Assembly (NCBI RefSeq): GCF_021440085.1
Contig: NZ_JAKCPW010000007.1
Location: 186,001-250,000, forward strand
Direction: 5' to 3'
DNA length: 64,000 nt
Source of the DNA: Dyadobacter sp. CY261
GTDB taxonomy: Bacteria > Bacteroidota > Bacteroidia > Cytophagales > Spirosomataceae
Shown here: piece after piece, positions 16,218 to 25,082 of the stretch
How the letters are laid out: the number at the start of each line of letters is the position of its first letter
Numbering within the stretch: the first letter of the stretch is position 1
Made by a program: the position numbers and the translations under genes
The notes under the pieces: generated by a model
What the model was told of the DNA's origin: nothing
The model's database searches: none
Seen by the model: the letters and a program-made list of their open reading frames with translations, nothing else

Positions 16218-17372
16218 ATGAAAAAAATTTCTTCGTTTGAATTGGCAGCGATCGTGCTTGCGTCGGCTGCATTCCTTTTCTTTCTGGACCGATCCATTCT
16301 TAGCAAGGAAACCGTCAATCTTCGGCCACAGGAGCCGAAGCCGCCTTTTCCATATTATCAGGAAGAAGTAAGGTTTGAAAATCCGGGAGCCGGGATCAAG
16401 CTTGCGGGCACACTGACATTGCCGACGCGCGAGGGCATCTTTCCAGCGGTAGTCTTGCTCAGCGGAGGTGGCGCCAGCGACCGGAACGAAGCGTTTCTGG
16501 GACACAAACCTTTCCTCGTTATAGCCGACTATTTGACCAGAAACGGCATTGCCGTGCTGAGATTTGATGACCGGGGTATCAATCAATCGCAAGGCGACCA
16601 TCTGGCGGCCACCACCGCCGATTTTGCCACCGACGCCGAAAGTGCGGTTGACTATCTAAAAACGAGGAAGGAGATTAACCCCGGTCAGATCGGGCTGGCG
16701 GGCCATAGTGAAGGAGGAATGATTGCCCCAATGGTCGCCGCGCGGTCGAAGGACATTGCATTTATCATCATGCTTGCGGGACCTGGAATGCCGGTTGATT
16801 CTGCCATATTGTTACAGATCGCCGCTTTACATCGCGTCCGTAAATATCCCGAAGCACGAATCCGACAAGCACAGGAAGTTTTTGCGGGTGCATTGGCAAT
16901 CGTAAAGCAATCCACCGATCGGGTCGCTTTGCGCCAGGAATTGACGCGTTACATCAGGGCAAATCTGGACAGTGTATCTGCATTCACTACGGATAGCGCA
17001 TCGCTTGAACAGTCGCGCACTGCAACCATTAATAACCTGTCGTCAATCTGGACACAGTCACTGGTAAAGTATGATCCGATACCTGCCCTCGAAAAAGTGG
17101 CATGTCCCATACTGGCATTGAATGGTGAAAAAGACTATCAGGTGCCTCCAAAAGAACACCTCAGAGGAATAGCCAATGCCACCCGGAAAAACGGGAACAA
17201 AAACGTTAAGCTGGTTGAATTACCTGGCCTGAACCATTTGTTTCAGGAATGTAAGACCGGTGGTCCAGAGGAATATCGGCGGAGTACACAGACATTTTCG
17301 CCCATGGCTTTGAAGGTAATGTCGGATTGGATAGGTCAAATTACAGGTCCACAACCGTCATCTTACAAATAA
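16218..17372 (+). CDS. Exported or membrane-anchored alpha/beta hydrolase
   Basis: The 384-residue protein starts with a hydrophobic segment (LAAIVLASAAFLFFLDR) that acts as signal anchor or signal peptide. The hydrolase fold follows, with LLSGGGASDRNE as oxyanion region, the nucleophile elbow GHSEGG with Ser164, the acid in NGEKDYQVPP and the His in LPGLNHLFQ. The layout matches the S9-like/EstD-type hydrolases; substrate cannot be told. A hairpin covers its translation start. It follows the response regulator gene on the same strand by 89 bases. Confidence 0.85.
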   Translation: MKKISSFELAAIVLASAAFLFFLDRSILSKETVNLRPQEPKPPFPYYQEEVRFENPGAGIKLAGTLTLPTREGIFPAVVLLSGGGASDRNEAFLGHKPFLVIADYLTRNGIAVLRFDDRGINQSQGDHLAATTADFATDAESAVDYLKTRKEINPGQIGLAGHSEGGMIAPMVAARSKDIAFIIMLAGPGMPVDSAILLQIAALHRVRKYPEARIRQAQEVFAGALAIVKQSTDRVALRQELTRYIRANLDSVSAFTTDSASLEQSRTATINNLSSIWTQSLVKYDPIPALEKVACPILALNGEKDYQVPPKEHLRGIANATRKNGNKNVKLVELPGLNHLFQECKTGGPEEYRRSTQTFSPMALKVMSDWIGQITGPQPSSYK

Positions 17373-17752
17373 AGCATGCAACTAATTGCACAGATCAAAA
17401 ATGTAACCGATAACATAGTTACATATCTTCTTCAACCGTTAAGAGGCAAAGCCGCAACACGTGTTCCCGAGATATTTTTTGATCCTCTTCTTCTGTGCTC
17501 AATATGCCGCCGCGCAGCCATACTACACGCGTGTGCGGGCATGCGGCCTGGCCGGTTTTCGCTTCAATATGGTGACCAGTAAATGGATTTATGCGCTAAA
17601 AATATGCTATACACCGCCATTGTTGCCTCATGTTCTGGCTTCACATGCCGGTGTGGGTATAGGTGTGGGTTGGCGTTGATTGTCTGCTCAACTGATATCG
17701 AACCGCATTCCTCAACTTAATAGTCAATTTGTACAATTATCGCCGACGCTCG

Positions 17753-17810
17753 TTGCGACTTACTCTTCCTCACGTGCTCCCGCGCACGCTAATGCGCTAC
17801 TTAGTCGCAA
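17753..17810. repeat. Nested inverted repeat
   Basis: TTGCGACT (17753-17760) is repeated inverted as AGTCGCAA (17803-17810). Between them CGTGC and GCACG form a second stem (about 17773-17788). A two-stem structure in non-coding sequence could be a small RNA or a remnant of a mobile element end. Confidence 0.35.
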
Positions 17811-18078
17811 TGGTATCCCATTGACGTTTAGAGTAATATGTATTCAGCCATGTGACAGGTATGGTGCTGTTACTGTCAATAATTTCAATAGTAAATATTG
17901 AAACCTTCTGTTTTTCTATTTCTGAGGAAAAGTTTACAAATATTTTATGTTAAAACATTTATAAACAGTGTGTTAATCTTTTTTAAAATTAAAAAAGTTA
18001 ACAAAAATTTTCGATTATATTTTCAATTTTGTAACATTGTTGACCGAATTCGCCACTGAATCCCCACTCTTCTGCGGT

Positions 18079-18097
18079 CAATTTTCAATGAAAATTG
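18079..18097. promoter_or_regulatory. 19-bp palindrome upstream of nrdB
   Basis: CAATTTTC and GAAAATTG flank a 3-base centre without mismatch. The element is about 100 bases before the nrdB start and could be an operator or the hairpin of a leader. It does not resemble the NrdR box consensus. Confidence 0.45.
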
Positions 18098-18193
18098 TGA
18101 TTTGACGACTAGTGCTGATAGCAATTACTTCGCTATAAGGGAGCTGTTAGTGAGTGGCTTCGACGATTAAAAACAAAAAAACTGGCCCAATAT

Positions 18194-19168
18194 ATGAGCA
18201 TCTTCGACAAACGGTTACAATACAAGCCTTTCGAATATCCCGAAATATTACAATTTACAGAAGCGATTAATAAAGCCTACTGGGTGCATTCCGAAGTTGA
18301 TTTTACCGCGGACGTGCAGGACTTTCATTCTCATTTGTCGCTGGCAGACCGCAGTGCAGTGAAGAACAGCCTGCTGGCGATCGCGCAGATCGAGGTGGCG
18401 GTAAAATCTTTCTGGGGAAATTTGTTCCAGCATTTGCCCAAGCCTGAGTTCAATGGCCTGGGTACCACCTTTGCCGAATGCGAGTTCCGTCATTCGGAGG
18501 CCTATTCCCGCCTGCTTGACGTGCTCGGGTATACCCACGAGTTCGAAGCGCTGGTGAAGGTGCCGGTGATCCGCGAGCGCATCGACTACCTCACCGAGGC
18601 ATTAGGAAATGCTAAATCGACCGACAAAAAGGACTATGCTTTTTCACTGATCCTGTTTTCTATCCTGATCGAAAATGTGAGCCTTTTCAGCCAGTTTGCT
18701 ATTATTTTATCCTTCACACGCTTCAAGGGCCTGATGAAGAATGTGAGCAACATTATCGCCTGGACTTCCATTGACGAACAGATACATGCCAATGCCGGCA
18801 TTTACCTGGTCAACAAGATCAAGGAAGAATTTCCGGAAATGTTCGACGAGCAGATGGTGGGCGAGATCACCCGGCTGGTGCGCGCGTCGATCGAAGTCGA
18901 GTCGCGCATTATCGACTGGATTTTCGCGGAAGAGGAAATCGACACGATTAAAAAGAATGACCTGGTCGACTTCATGAAGTACCGTGCCGACGACAGCTTG
19001 CAAAAGATCGGCATCGACCGCCAGTTCAACCTCGCCATCGCCGACGTGCACTTGCTGCAATGGTTCGAGGAAGAAGTTTTCGCCAACAGTCTCGACGATT
19101 TCTTCGCGAAACGGCCGGTAGACTACACCAAACACGACAAAAGCATTTCTGCCTACGATCTGTTTTAG
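18194..19168 (+). CDS. nrdB: Class I ribonucleotide reductase, beta (radical) subunit
   Basis: The 324-residue protein has the ferritin-like fold of NrdB. Metal ligands are seen as Glu67 (IAQIEVAV), Glu97 and His100 (ECEFRH), Glu160 (LIENVSLF) and Glu195/His198 (DEQIHAN). Tyr104, four residues after His100, lies where the radical tyrosine of class Ia enzymes sits. The beta subunit makes the radical needed for reduction of ribonucleotides by the alpha subunit encoded 39 bases downstream. The C-terminal DKSISAYDLF would dock into alpha. Order beta-alpha is reversed relative to E. coli. Confidence 0.95.
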   Translation: MSIFDKRLQYKPFEYPEILQFTEAINKAYWVHSEVDFTADVQDFHSHLSLADRSAVKNSLLAIAQIEVAVKSFWGNLFQHLPKPEFNGLGTTFAECEFRHSEAYSRLLDVLGYTHEFEALVKVPVIRERIDYLTEALGNAKSTDKKDYAFSLILFSILIENVSLFSQFAIILSFTRFKGLMKNVSNIIAWTSIDEQIHANAGIYLVNKIKEEFPEMFDEQMVGEITRLVRASIEVESRIIDWIFAEEEIDTIKKNDLVDFMKYRADDSLQKIGIDRQFNLAIADVHLLQWFEEEVFANSLDDFFAKRPVDYTKHDKSISAYDLF

Positions 19169-19207
19169 CACATCGATATTCAACAAGACATCAATCAAAG
19201 AAATTAA

Positions 19208-20905
19208 ATGGAAGTAGCAGAGCCAGGTTTGCTCGAAGGGGTGAGCAGCCGATACGAAATGGAAAAGCTTTGGTGGAAAAACACCGAAAGCGAACAGGTA
19301 CTCAACCGCGGTTACCTGCTGAAAGGAGAAACCGTTGAAGGCGCGATCGAACGCATTTGCGCCGCAGCCGCCAGGCGATTGTACCGCCCGGAGTTGAAAG
19401 AGGCGTTCCAGGAAATGATAGAAAGGGGCTGGATGAGCCTCAGCTCGCCCATTTGGGCAAATATGGGCACCGAGCGCGGTTTACCGATCTCCTGTTTTAA
19501 TGTGCACGTGCCGGACAATATCGAAGGCATTACCCATAAGCTTGGAGAGGTGATCATGCAAACCAAGATTGGAGGGGGTACCTCTGCCTATTTTGGTGAC
19601 CTGCGTGCCCGCGGGAGTGCGGTGACCGACAATGGAAAAAGCAGCGGGGCGGTGAGCTTTATGCGGTTGTTTGATACGGCAATGGACACCATTTCGCAGG
19701 GCGGCGTCCGCCGAGGTGCGTTTGCAGCCTATATGGACATTGATCACGACGACATCGAGGAGTTTTTGCAGATCAAAGATATTGGCCACCCGATCCAGAA
19801 CCTCTTCTCTGGTGTTTGCGTGCCCGATTACTGGATGCAGGAGATGATCGACGGGGATATGGAGAAACGGGAAATCTGGGCGAAGGTCTTGCAATCCCGC
19901 CAGCAGAAAGGCTTGCCTTACATTTTCTTCTCCGACAATGTGAACAGCAACAAGCCGCAGGTGTATAAAGACCATAATCTGCGTATTAATGCGAGCAATC
20001 TGTGTTCGGAGATCATGCTGCCTTCCAGCGAAGACGAATCTTTCATCTGCTGTCTGTCTTCGATGAATTTGGAGCTTTACGATGAATGGAAGGACACGGA
20101 CGCGGTGCGGCTGGCGATCTTTTTCCTGGATGCGGTGCTGCAAGAGTTTATCCAGAAAACAGAAGGCAACCACTTCCTGGCCGCTGCCAACCGTTTTGCA
20201 AGACGTCACCGTGCCTTGGGCCTTGGCGTTTTGGGATGGCACTCCTATCTGCAAAAGAATATGATCCCATTCGAAGGCATGCAGGCCAAGCAACTGACTA
20301 CGCAGATATTCAAGGGTATTCAGCAAAAGGCGGAAAAGGCAACACAGGAACTGGCGCTGATTTACGGAGAGCCTGAGCTTTTGAAAGGCTATGGCCGCCG
20401 GAACACGACCTTGCTGGCCATTGCGCCTACCACTTCTTCTTCGGCCATTCTGGGTCAGACATCGCCGGGAATCGAGCCATTTGCAAGCAACTATTATAAG
20501 GCTGGCCTCGCGAAGGGCAACTTCATGCGCAAAAACAAATACCTGAAAGCCTTGCTGGCCGAAAAGGGCATTGATAATGAGGAAACCTGGCGGACCATCA
20601 TGCTCAACCACGGCAGCGTGCAGCATTTGGACGAACTTACCCGCGAGGAAAAAGATGTTTTCAAGACCTTCAAGGAGATCAGTCAGTTGGAGATCATCCA
20701 GCAGGCTTCGATCCGCCAAAAGTATGTGGATCAGGCGCAGAGCCTAAATTTGAACATCCCTTCCAATCTGCCTGTGAAGGAGGTTAACAAGCTTTTGATC
20801 GAAGCCTGGAAGCTGGGTGTAAAAACGTTGTATTACCAGCGCAGCCAAAGTGTGTCCAAAGAGCTGGTGACCAGCCTGGTAACCTGCCAGTCGTGCGAAT
20901 CGTAG
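19208..20905 (+). CDS. nrdA: Class I ribonucleotide reductase, alpha (catalytic) subunit without ATP-cone
   Basis: The 565-residue protein has all catalytic elements: Cys96 (LPISCFNV), Asn264-Cys266-Glu268 (NLCSEI), Cys281/Cys282 (CCLSSMNL), the radical-path Tyr542-Tyr543 (TLYYQRS) and the redox pair CQSC at the C-terminus. It is about 200 residues shorter than E. coli NrdA because the N-terminal ATP-cone, the overall activity switch, is absent. The specificity-site loop region TISQGGVRRGAFAAYM is present. It converts NDPs to dNDPs with NrdB, and ends at a strong terminator. Confidence 0.95.
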   Translation: MEVAEPGLLEGVSSRYEMEKLWWKNTESEQVLNRGYLLKGETVEGAIERICAAAARRLYRPELKEAFQEMIERGWMSLSSPIWANMGTERGLPISCFNVHVPDNIEGITHKLGEVIMQTKIGGGTSAYFGDLRARGSAVTDNGKSSGAVSFMRLFDTAMDTISQGGVRRGAFAAYMDIDHDDIEEFLQIKDIGHPIQNLFSGVCVPDYWMQEMIDGDMEKREIWAKVLQSRQQKGLPYIFFSDNVNSNKPQVYKDHNLRINASNLCSEIMLPSSEDESFICCLSSMNLELYDEWKDTDAVRLAIFFLDAVLQEFIQKTEGNHFLAAANRFARRHRALGLGVLGWHSYLQKNMIPFEGMQAKQLTTQIFKGIQQKAEKATQELALIYGEPELLKGYGRRNTTLLAIAPTTSSSAILGQTSPGIEPFASNYYKAGLAKGNFMRKNKYLKALLAEKGIDNEETWRTIMLNHGSVQHLDELTREEKDVFKTFKEISQLEIIQQASIRQKYVDQAQSLNLNIPSNLPVKEVNKLLIEAWKLGVKTLYYQRSQSVSKELVTSLVTCQSCES

Positions 20906-20930
20906 TAGTCGTTTAAATTATCGAATAATG

Positions 20931-20965
20931 AAGAGGGCCGTCGCAAGACGGCCCTCTTTTGTTTT
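20931..20965 (+). terminator. Intrinsic terminator after nrdBA
   Basis: AAGAGGGCCGTC (20931-20942) and GACGGCCCTCTT (20947-20958) form a perfect 12-bp stem with GCAA loop, followed by TTTGTTTT. It lies 25 bases after the nrdA stop. Confidence 0.95.
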
Positions 20966-21237
20966 AAGTGGCTTACCCTAATTCGGTCGTAGAATTTTCA
21001 TCTATTATGGCTGATATTGTACATTCCAAAAAGATAAATAATCTAGTCATGTTGAGTAAATTGTATTTTTTATCTAAAATAATTACAATTTTTAGAAATT
21101 AAATCTTGCGTTTATAGCTTTGCGTAGATGTTTAATCCTTTGCAAAATTCAAACACAAACCTTAACAATTCACTCATTCACTCATTCAATCATTGCCAAG
21201 CCAGCAAACCACTTTAACTATTTAAACAATCGAGGAA
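20966..21237. other. Leader and promoter region of metE
   Basis: This stretch is AT-rich and has no gene of its own. It contains the -7-like element at 21115-21122 and a small tandem repeat ATTCACTC (about 21166-21186) in what would be the metE leader. I looked for a cobalamin or SAM riboswitch and saw neither the long stems nor conserved boxes in the space available. Confidence 0.5.
21115..21122 (+). promoter_or_regulatory. Bacteroidota-type -7 element (TAnnTTTG) of metE
   Basis: TAGCTTTG fits the TAnnTTTG consensus exactly. The -33 TTTG element is poor at the expected distance (T-rich but no G). The transcript would start near 21130 and carry a leader of about 110 bases before the metE ATG. 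Confidence 0.45.
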
Positions 21238-23544
21238 ATGCTAACACAAAATTTGGGCTACCCACGGATAGGTGGACAAAGACAACTCAAAAAAGCCTGT
21301 GAACAATACTGGGCAGGCAAGATAGGTTTCGCAGCGCTAAGCCATATTGCGGAGAAGATCAAAGTAGAAAACTGGCAAACACAACTGGATGCCGGCATCG
21401 ATCTCATTCCATGTAACGATTTCAGTCTTTACGATCAGACGCTGGATACAAGCCTGTTGTTGGGCGCCATTCCACAGCGTTACCAGGCGGTGCTTTCTCA
21501 GTCAGGCGACAATAGGGAAGTCGATCTTTATTTTGCTATGGCCCGCGGCTATCAGAAAAACGGACTCGATATCACGGCGATGGAAATGACGAAGTGGCTC
21601 GATACCAATTACCACTATATCGTACCGGAATTTAAAGCCGATCAGCAATTCCGGATTTCTAACGAAAACATTTTTAATGAATACACAAAGGCCATACAGG
21701 TGGTTGGGCAAAAAGCCAAGCCAGTGCTTATTGGCCCGGTGAGCTATCTGCTTTTGGGTAAAGAAAAAGAAGAAGGCTTCGAGCGCATCGATCTGATCAA
21801 GAACCTGGTTCCTGTTTACGTTGAGATCATCGACCGCCTGGGCAAGCTCGGCGCTGAGTGGGTACAGCTGGATGAACCAACGCTGGCGCTCGATCTTTCT
21901 AAAAAGGAGAAAGAGGCGTTTGAATTTGCTTACCGCAGCATTGCGGAGCAGGTAAGTGGTGTGAAACTACTGGTGGCCACCTACTTCGAAGCATTGCTGG
22001 ATAATACCCGGCTGGCGGTAGGCCTTCCGGTCCACGCATTGCACGTGGATCTGGTCCGCGCGCCGGAGCAGCTTGATGAAGTGCTCGCATTGGTTCCGGA
22101 TCAGCTTATGCTGTCCGTGGGCGTAGTCGACGGGCGTAATGTGTGGAAGAACGACTATGAAAAATCATTGGGTCTTATCAATCGGGCGGTTAAAAAATTG
22201 GGTGCGGACCGTTTGATTATCGCGCCGTCCTGCTCACTGCTGCATAGCCCGATCGACCTGGACCTGGAAACTGAGCTCGACCCGGAAATTAAAAACTGGA
22301 TGGCATTTGCCAGGCAAAAACTCGCTGAGGTGAGCGACCTGAGACAAATTGCCGAAGGAAACAACACCTTGCTGGAAGCCAACAAAAAGGCTATCGCAAG
22401 CAGAAGATCCTCTGAGAAGGTACACAAGCAGGTGGTGAAAGATCGCGTGGCAGCCATTAGCGAAGCGGGTGCTACACGCATGAGTGCATTTCCGGTACGT
22501 CAGCAAATTCAGCGCGAGCGTTTCAATTTGCCTTCCTTCCCGACCACTACGATCGGTTCGTTCCCGCAAACGGACGACATCCGTCAGCTGCGCGCCAAAT
22601 TCAAGAAAGGCGACCTTACTGTTGAGCAGTATGAGCAATCGATCGAGCAGGCGACCATCGATGCCATCCGCTGGCAGGAAGAAATCGGGATCGACGTCCT
22701 GGTCCACGGTGAATTTGAGCGGAACGATATGGTGGAATATTTCGGCGAGCAACTGGAAGGTTTCCTGTTTACGAAAAACGGCTGGGTGCAGAGCTATGGC
22801 AGCCGCTGCGTGAAGCCGCCGGTTATCTACGGCGATGTGAGCCGGCCTGAGGATATGACCGTTCGTTGGAGCACATTTGCCGCGGCCCAGACCGACAAGC
22901 CAATGAAAGGCATGCTCACCGGCCCGGTGACGATCCTGCAATGGTCGTTCGTGCGCGACGATCAGCCGCGTGAGGTCACTACCAACCAGATCGCATTGGC
23001 AATTCACGACGAAGTGCTGGCATTGGAAAAGGCGGGGATCGGAATTATCCAGATTGACGAGGCTGCGATCCGGGAAGGGTTGCCGCTCAGGAAGTCCAAA
23101 CGCCCGTATTACCTGGATTGGGCTGTCCGCGCATTCAGGATCACAGCAAGCGGGGTTGAAGACCGTACGCAAATCCATACGCACATGTGTTACAGCGAGT
23201 TCAATGATATTATCGAGCATATCGCGGCGATGGACGCCGATGTGATCACGATCGAAACTTCGCGTTCGCAAATGGAACTGTTGCAGGCATTCGCCCATTT
23301 CGAATATCCGAACGAAATCGGTCCCGGTGTGTATGACATTCACTCCCCACGCGTACCAACCACCGACGAGATGACCTCCCTACTGGCCAAGGCGGCAGGC
23401 CTGTTGCCTGCGCAAAACCTATGGGTGAACCCCGATTGCGGTTTGAAAACACGTAAATGGCCAGAGACGAAAGCTGCCCTTGAAAACATGGTAGCTGCCG
23501 CCAGACAAGCCCGCGAGCAAATCGAAACTGCCAGCATTATTTAA
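21238..23544 (+). CDS. metE: Cobalamin-independent methionine synthase MetE
   Basis: The 768-residue protein transfers the methyl group of 5-methyltetrahydropteroyl-glutamate to homocysteine. It begins with the typical NLGYPRIG and contains both barrels of the family. Zinc ligands are visible as His649 and Cys651 in HTHMCYSEF and Cys734 in NPDCGLKTR, matching His641, Cys643 and Cys726 of E. coli; the length is also close (753 there). Start ATG at 21238 lies after a long AT-rich leader. It is followed by a pterin synthase and an MTHFR-like gene, the latter the likely source of its methyl donor. Confidence 0.97.
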   Translation: MLTQNLGYPRIGGQRQLKKACEQYWAGKIGFAALSHIAEKIKVENWQTQLDAGIDLIPCNDFSLYDQTLDTSLLLGAIPQRYQAVLSQSGDNREVDLYFAMARGYQKNGLDITAMEMTKWLDTNYHYIVPEFKADQQFRISNENIFNEYTKAIQVVGQKAKPVLIGPVSYLLLGKEKEEGFERIDLIKNLVPVYVEIIDRLGKLGAEWVQLDEPTLALDLSKKEKEAFEFAYRSIAEQVSGVKLLVATYFEALLDNTRLAVGLPVHALHVDLVRAPEQLDEVLALVPDQLMLSVGVVDGRNVWKNDYEKSLGLINRAVKKLGADRLIIAPSCSLLHSPIDLDLETELDPEIKNWMAFARQKLAEVSDLRQIAEGNNTLLEANKKAIASRRSSEKVHKQVVKDRVAAISEAGATRMSAFPVRQQIQRERFNLPSFPTTTIGSFPQTDDIRQLRAKFKKGDLTVEQYEQSIEQATIDAIRWQEEIGIDVLVHGEFERNDMVEYFGEQLEGFLFTKNGWVQSYGSRCVKPPVIYGDVSRPEDMTVRWSTFAAAQTDKPMKGMLTGPVTILQWSFVRDDQPREVTTNQIALAIHDEVLALEKAGIGIIQIDEAAIREGLPLRKSKRPYYLDWAVRAFRITASGVEDRTQIHTHMCYSEFNDIIEHIAAMDADVITIETSRSQMELLQAFAHFEYPNEIGPGVYDIHSPRVPTTDEMTSLLAKAAGLLPAQNLWVNPDCGLKTRKWPETKAALENMVAAARQAREQIETASII

Positions 23545-23548
23545 CAAA

Positions 23549-23578
23549 GAGAAGGCGGGCGGTAATGCCTGCCTTCTC
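23549..23578 (+). terminator. Hairpin after metE
   Basis: GAGAAGGCGGGC (23549-23560) pairs with GCCTGCCTTCTC (23567-23578), 12 pairs with one G-T wobble and a 6-base loop. It starts right after the metE stop and ends 15 bases before the next ATG. There is no T-run, so it may be partial attenuation or mRNA-end protection rather than a complete terminator. Confidence 0.5.
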
Positions 23579-23593
23579 ACCAACAAAGTAACC

Positions 23594-24013
23594 ATGTTCA
23601 TTTATGTTACGCGCAGGGAAACATTTAACGCCGCGCACAGGATGTACCGGGAGGAATGGAGCGCCGAAAAAAATGAAGAAGTGTTCGGCAAGTGCGCCAA
23701 CCAGAATTGGCATGGACACAACTTCACGCTTTTTGTGACAGTCAAAGGTGAAATCGATGACCAGAAAGGTTACCTGATCGATTTAAAGGAGCTAAAAGTG
23801 ATTATCCACGAGTATGTGATCGAAAAGGTTGATCACAGAAACCTCAACCTGGACGTTGATTTTATGAAAGGTAAAATGGCCACCACCGAAATGCTGTGCG
23901 CGCAGATATTCTATCAGTTGAAAACGCCGGTGGAAAGTTATGACGGCGTGTTCCTGCATTCGGTGAGGCTGCATGAAACAGAAAATAATTCCGCGGAATA
24001 CTTCGGACAGTAG
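23594..24013 (+). CDS. 6-pyruvoyl-tetrahydropterin synthase family protein (PTPS-II-type motif)
   Basis: The 139-residue protein has the tetrahydropterin synthase fold with zinc ligands His15 (FNAAHRM), His40 and His42, catalytic Cys34, Asp-His in KVDHRNLN and Glu in RLHETENN. The active-site spacing is Cys-x5-His-Gly-His (CANQNWHGH), the form described for PTPS-II enzymes, whereas QueD (queuosine pathway) has Cys-x3-HGH. So it may make a biopterin-like product rather than 6-carboxytetrahydropterin. It lies between metE and an MTHFR-like gene, which suggests a link to pterin/folate supply. A QueD annotation by overall similarity would be easy to get and may be wrong. Confidence 0.85.
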   Translation: MFIYVTRRETFNAAHRMYREEWSAEKNEEVFGKCANQNWHGHNFTLFVTVKGEIDDQKGYLIDLKELKVIIHEYVIEKVDHRNLNLDVDFMKGKMATTEMLCAQIFYQLKTPVESYDGVFLHSVRLHETENNSAEYFGQ

Positions 24014-24107
24014 CCATGGCCGGTCACGCATTGAGAAGGGTATATTCCACACCATTAATAGTAAAAAGAAAGAAGAGACAGCTTTAAGCCGTAATTCAAA
24101 TACCATC

Positions 24108-25082
24108 ATGTTTCTACAAAAGATTAAATCAGCAGAATCTGGCGTGATGCTTTACGGCATCACACCTCCCAAGGCCGGTACCGCCCCCGAACGCGTTGCG
24201 GAAATTGCACAGCGAACCGTCGATCGCTTGTCTTCCCTCGATATCGACGCGCTCGTGGTGTATGACGTGCAGGATGAATCGGCCAGGACCACAGAGGAGA
24301 GGCCGTTTCCGTTTATCAACGCCCTCGATCCTCTTGCCTTTGCGTCGGAGCATTTGGGTCAGCTGAATATTCCAAAAATCATTTACCGTCCTGCCGGCAA
24401 ATTTTCTCCCACAGAGCTCACCGCGTGGCTGGAAGAACTGCATGGGCGACAATTCTACCCTGTTTTTGTAGGCGTGCCTGCCCCGGATTTTCCGGTCAAA
24501 ACCAGTCTGCCGGAAGCATACCAGATCTGGGAAAAGCATCGTGATACGTCGGTTATCGGCGCGGTAACCATTCCCGAGCGGCACGAAGTCTTGAAGGACG
24601 AGGATGTCAGGATTCTCGACAAGATGAACTGCGGGGTGTCCTACTTCATCTCACAGTGTGTGTTTAACCTGGATTACGCGAAGCAGGTAGTTGAAGACCT
24701 TTATGCCAGCTGCCAAAGCAAACAAATTGCGCCACCGACTATCATATTTACAATCACCGCGTGCGGCTCCGAAAAGACGCTGGATTTTATGACCTGGTTG
24801 GGCATCCATATACCAGACCAGTTAAAGCAGGAGTTGAAAGCGGCAGAGGATATGCTGGAAAAATCGGTAGGCATTTGTCTTGAAATCGTCTCACAGCTTA
24901 CCGCATTTTGCTTGGAACGCAATATTCCTTTCGGCTTCAACATTGAAAGTGTCGCCATTCGCAAAGCGGAGATCGAAGCTTCGATCGATATGGCGCGTGC
25001 AATTGGGGAAATTTTGAAAGAGAATGGATTGAGAAAGCCGTCAGAAAACTTGATCGAGCAGGTCGATCCTGAGCTCGGCTAG
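24108..25082 (+). CDS. Methylenetetrahydrofolate reductase-like protein
   Basis: The start at 24108 (MFLQKIKS) gives 324 residues; the frame is open further up to 23973, but that part overlaps the pterin synthase gene and looks non-coding. The product shows the MTHFR barrel: GITPPKAGTAPERV, DALVVYDVQDE, a PVFVG segment and CGVSYFISQCVFN near the place where the family has a similar ISQ motif. It is more divergent than ordinary MetF and lacks an obvious MetF-like N-terminal Glu motif. Context downstream of metE supports a role in making 5-methyltetrahydrofolate. Confidence 0.7.
   Translation: MFLQKIKSAESGVMLYGITPPKAGTAPERVAEIAQRTVDRLSSLDIDALVVYDVQDESARTTEERPFPFINALDPLAFASEHLGQLNIPKIIYRPAGKFSPTELTAWLEELHGRQFYPVFVGVPAPDFPVKTSLPEAYQIWEKHRDTSVIGAVTIPERHEVLKDEDVRILDKMNCGVSYFISQCVFNLDYAKQVVEDLYASCQSKQIAPPTIIFTITACGSEKTLDFMTWLGIHIPDQLKQELKAAEDMLEKSVGICLEIVSQLTAFCLERNIPFGFNIESVAIRKAEIEASIDMARAIGEILKENGLRKPSENLIEQVDPELG

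Larger units (their letters stand above)
17373..18193. other. Long intergenic stretch with structured and AT-rich parts
   Basis: There is no convincing complete gene in these 820 bases. A short frame from GTG 17461 to 17679 begins like a signal peptide (RYFLILFFCAQYAAAQ) and then loses any recognisable character, perhaps a gene remnant. A nested inverted repeat lies at 17753-17810, and the stretch 17900-18060 is very AT-rich. The palindrome at 18079-18097 and the promoter of the ribonucleotide reductase genes lie at the right end. Confidence 0.5.

Noticed and set aside
19481-20719. 412-residue frame antisense to nrdA
   Set aside because: nrdA is unambiguous on the other strand; the antisense frame is rich in Arg, His and Gln, the usual shadow composition, and has no domain.
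21166-21194. Short ATTCACTC/ATTCAATC tandem repeat before metE
   Set aside because: Only about two and a half degenerate units; looks like simple-sequence leader rather than an operator or CRISPR-like repeat.
20966-21237. Possible cobalamin or SAM riboswitch before metE
   Set aside because: The leader after the likely start is only about 110 bases, AT-rich and without the paired stems and conserved boxes of these riboswitches.
22234-23343. 369-residue frame antisense to metE
   Set aside because: It lies wholly inside metE, whose zinc ligands are all present; composition is that of a complement shadow.
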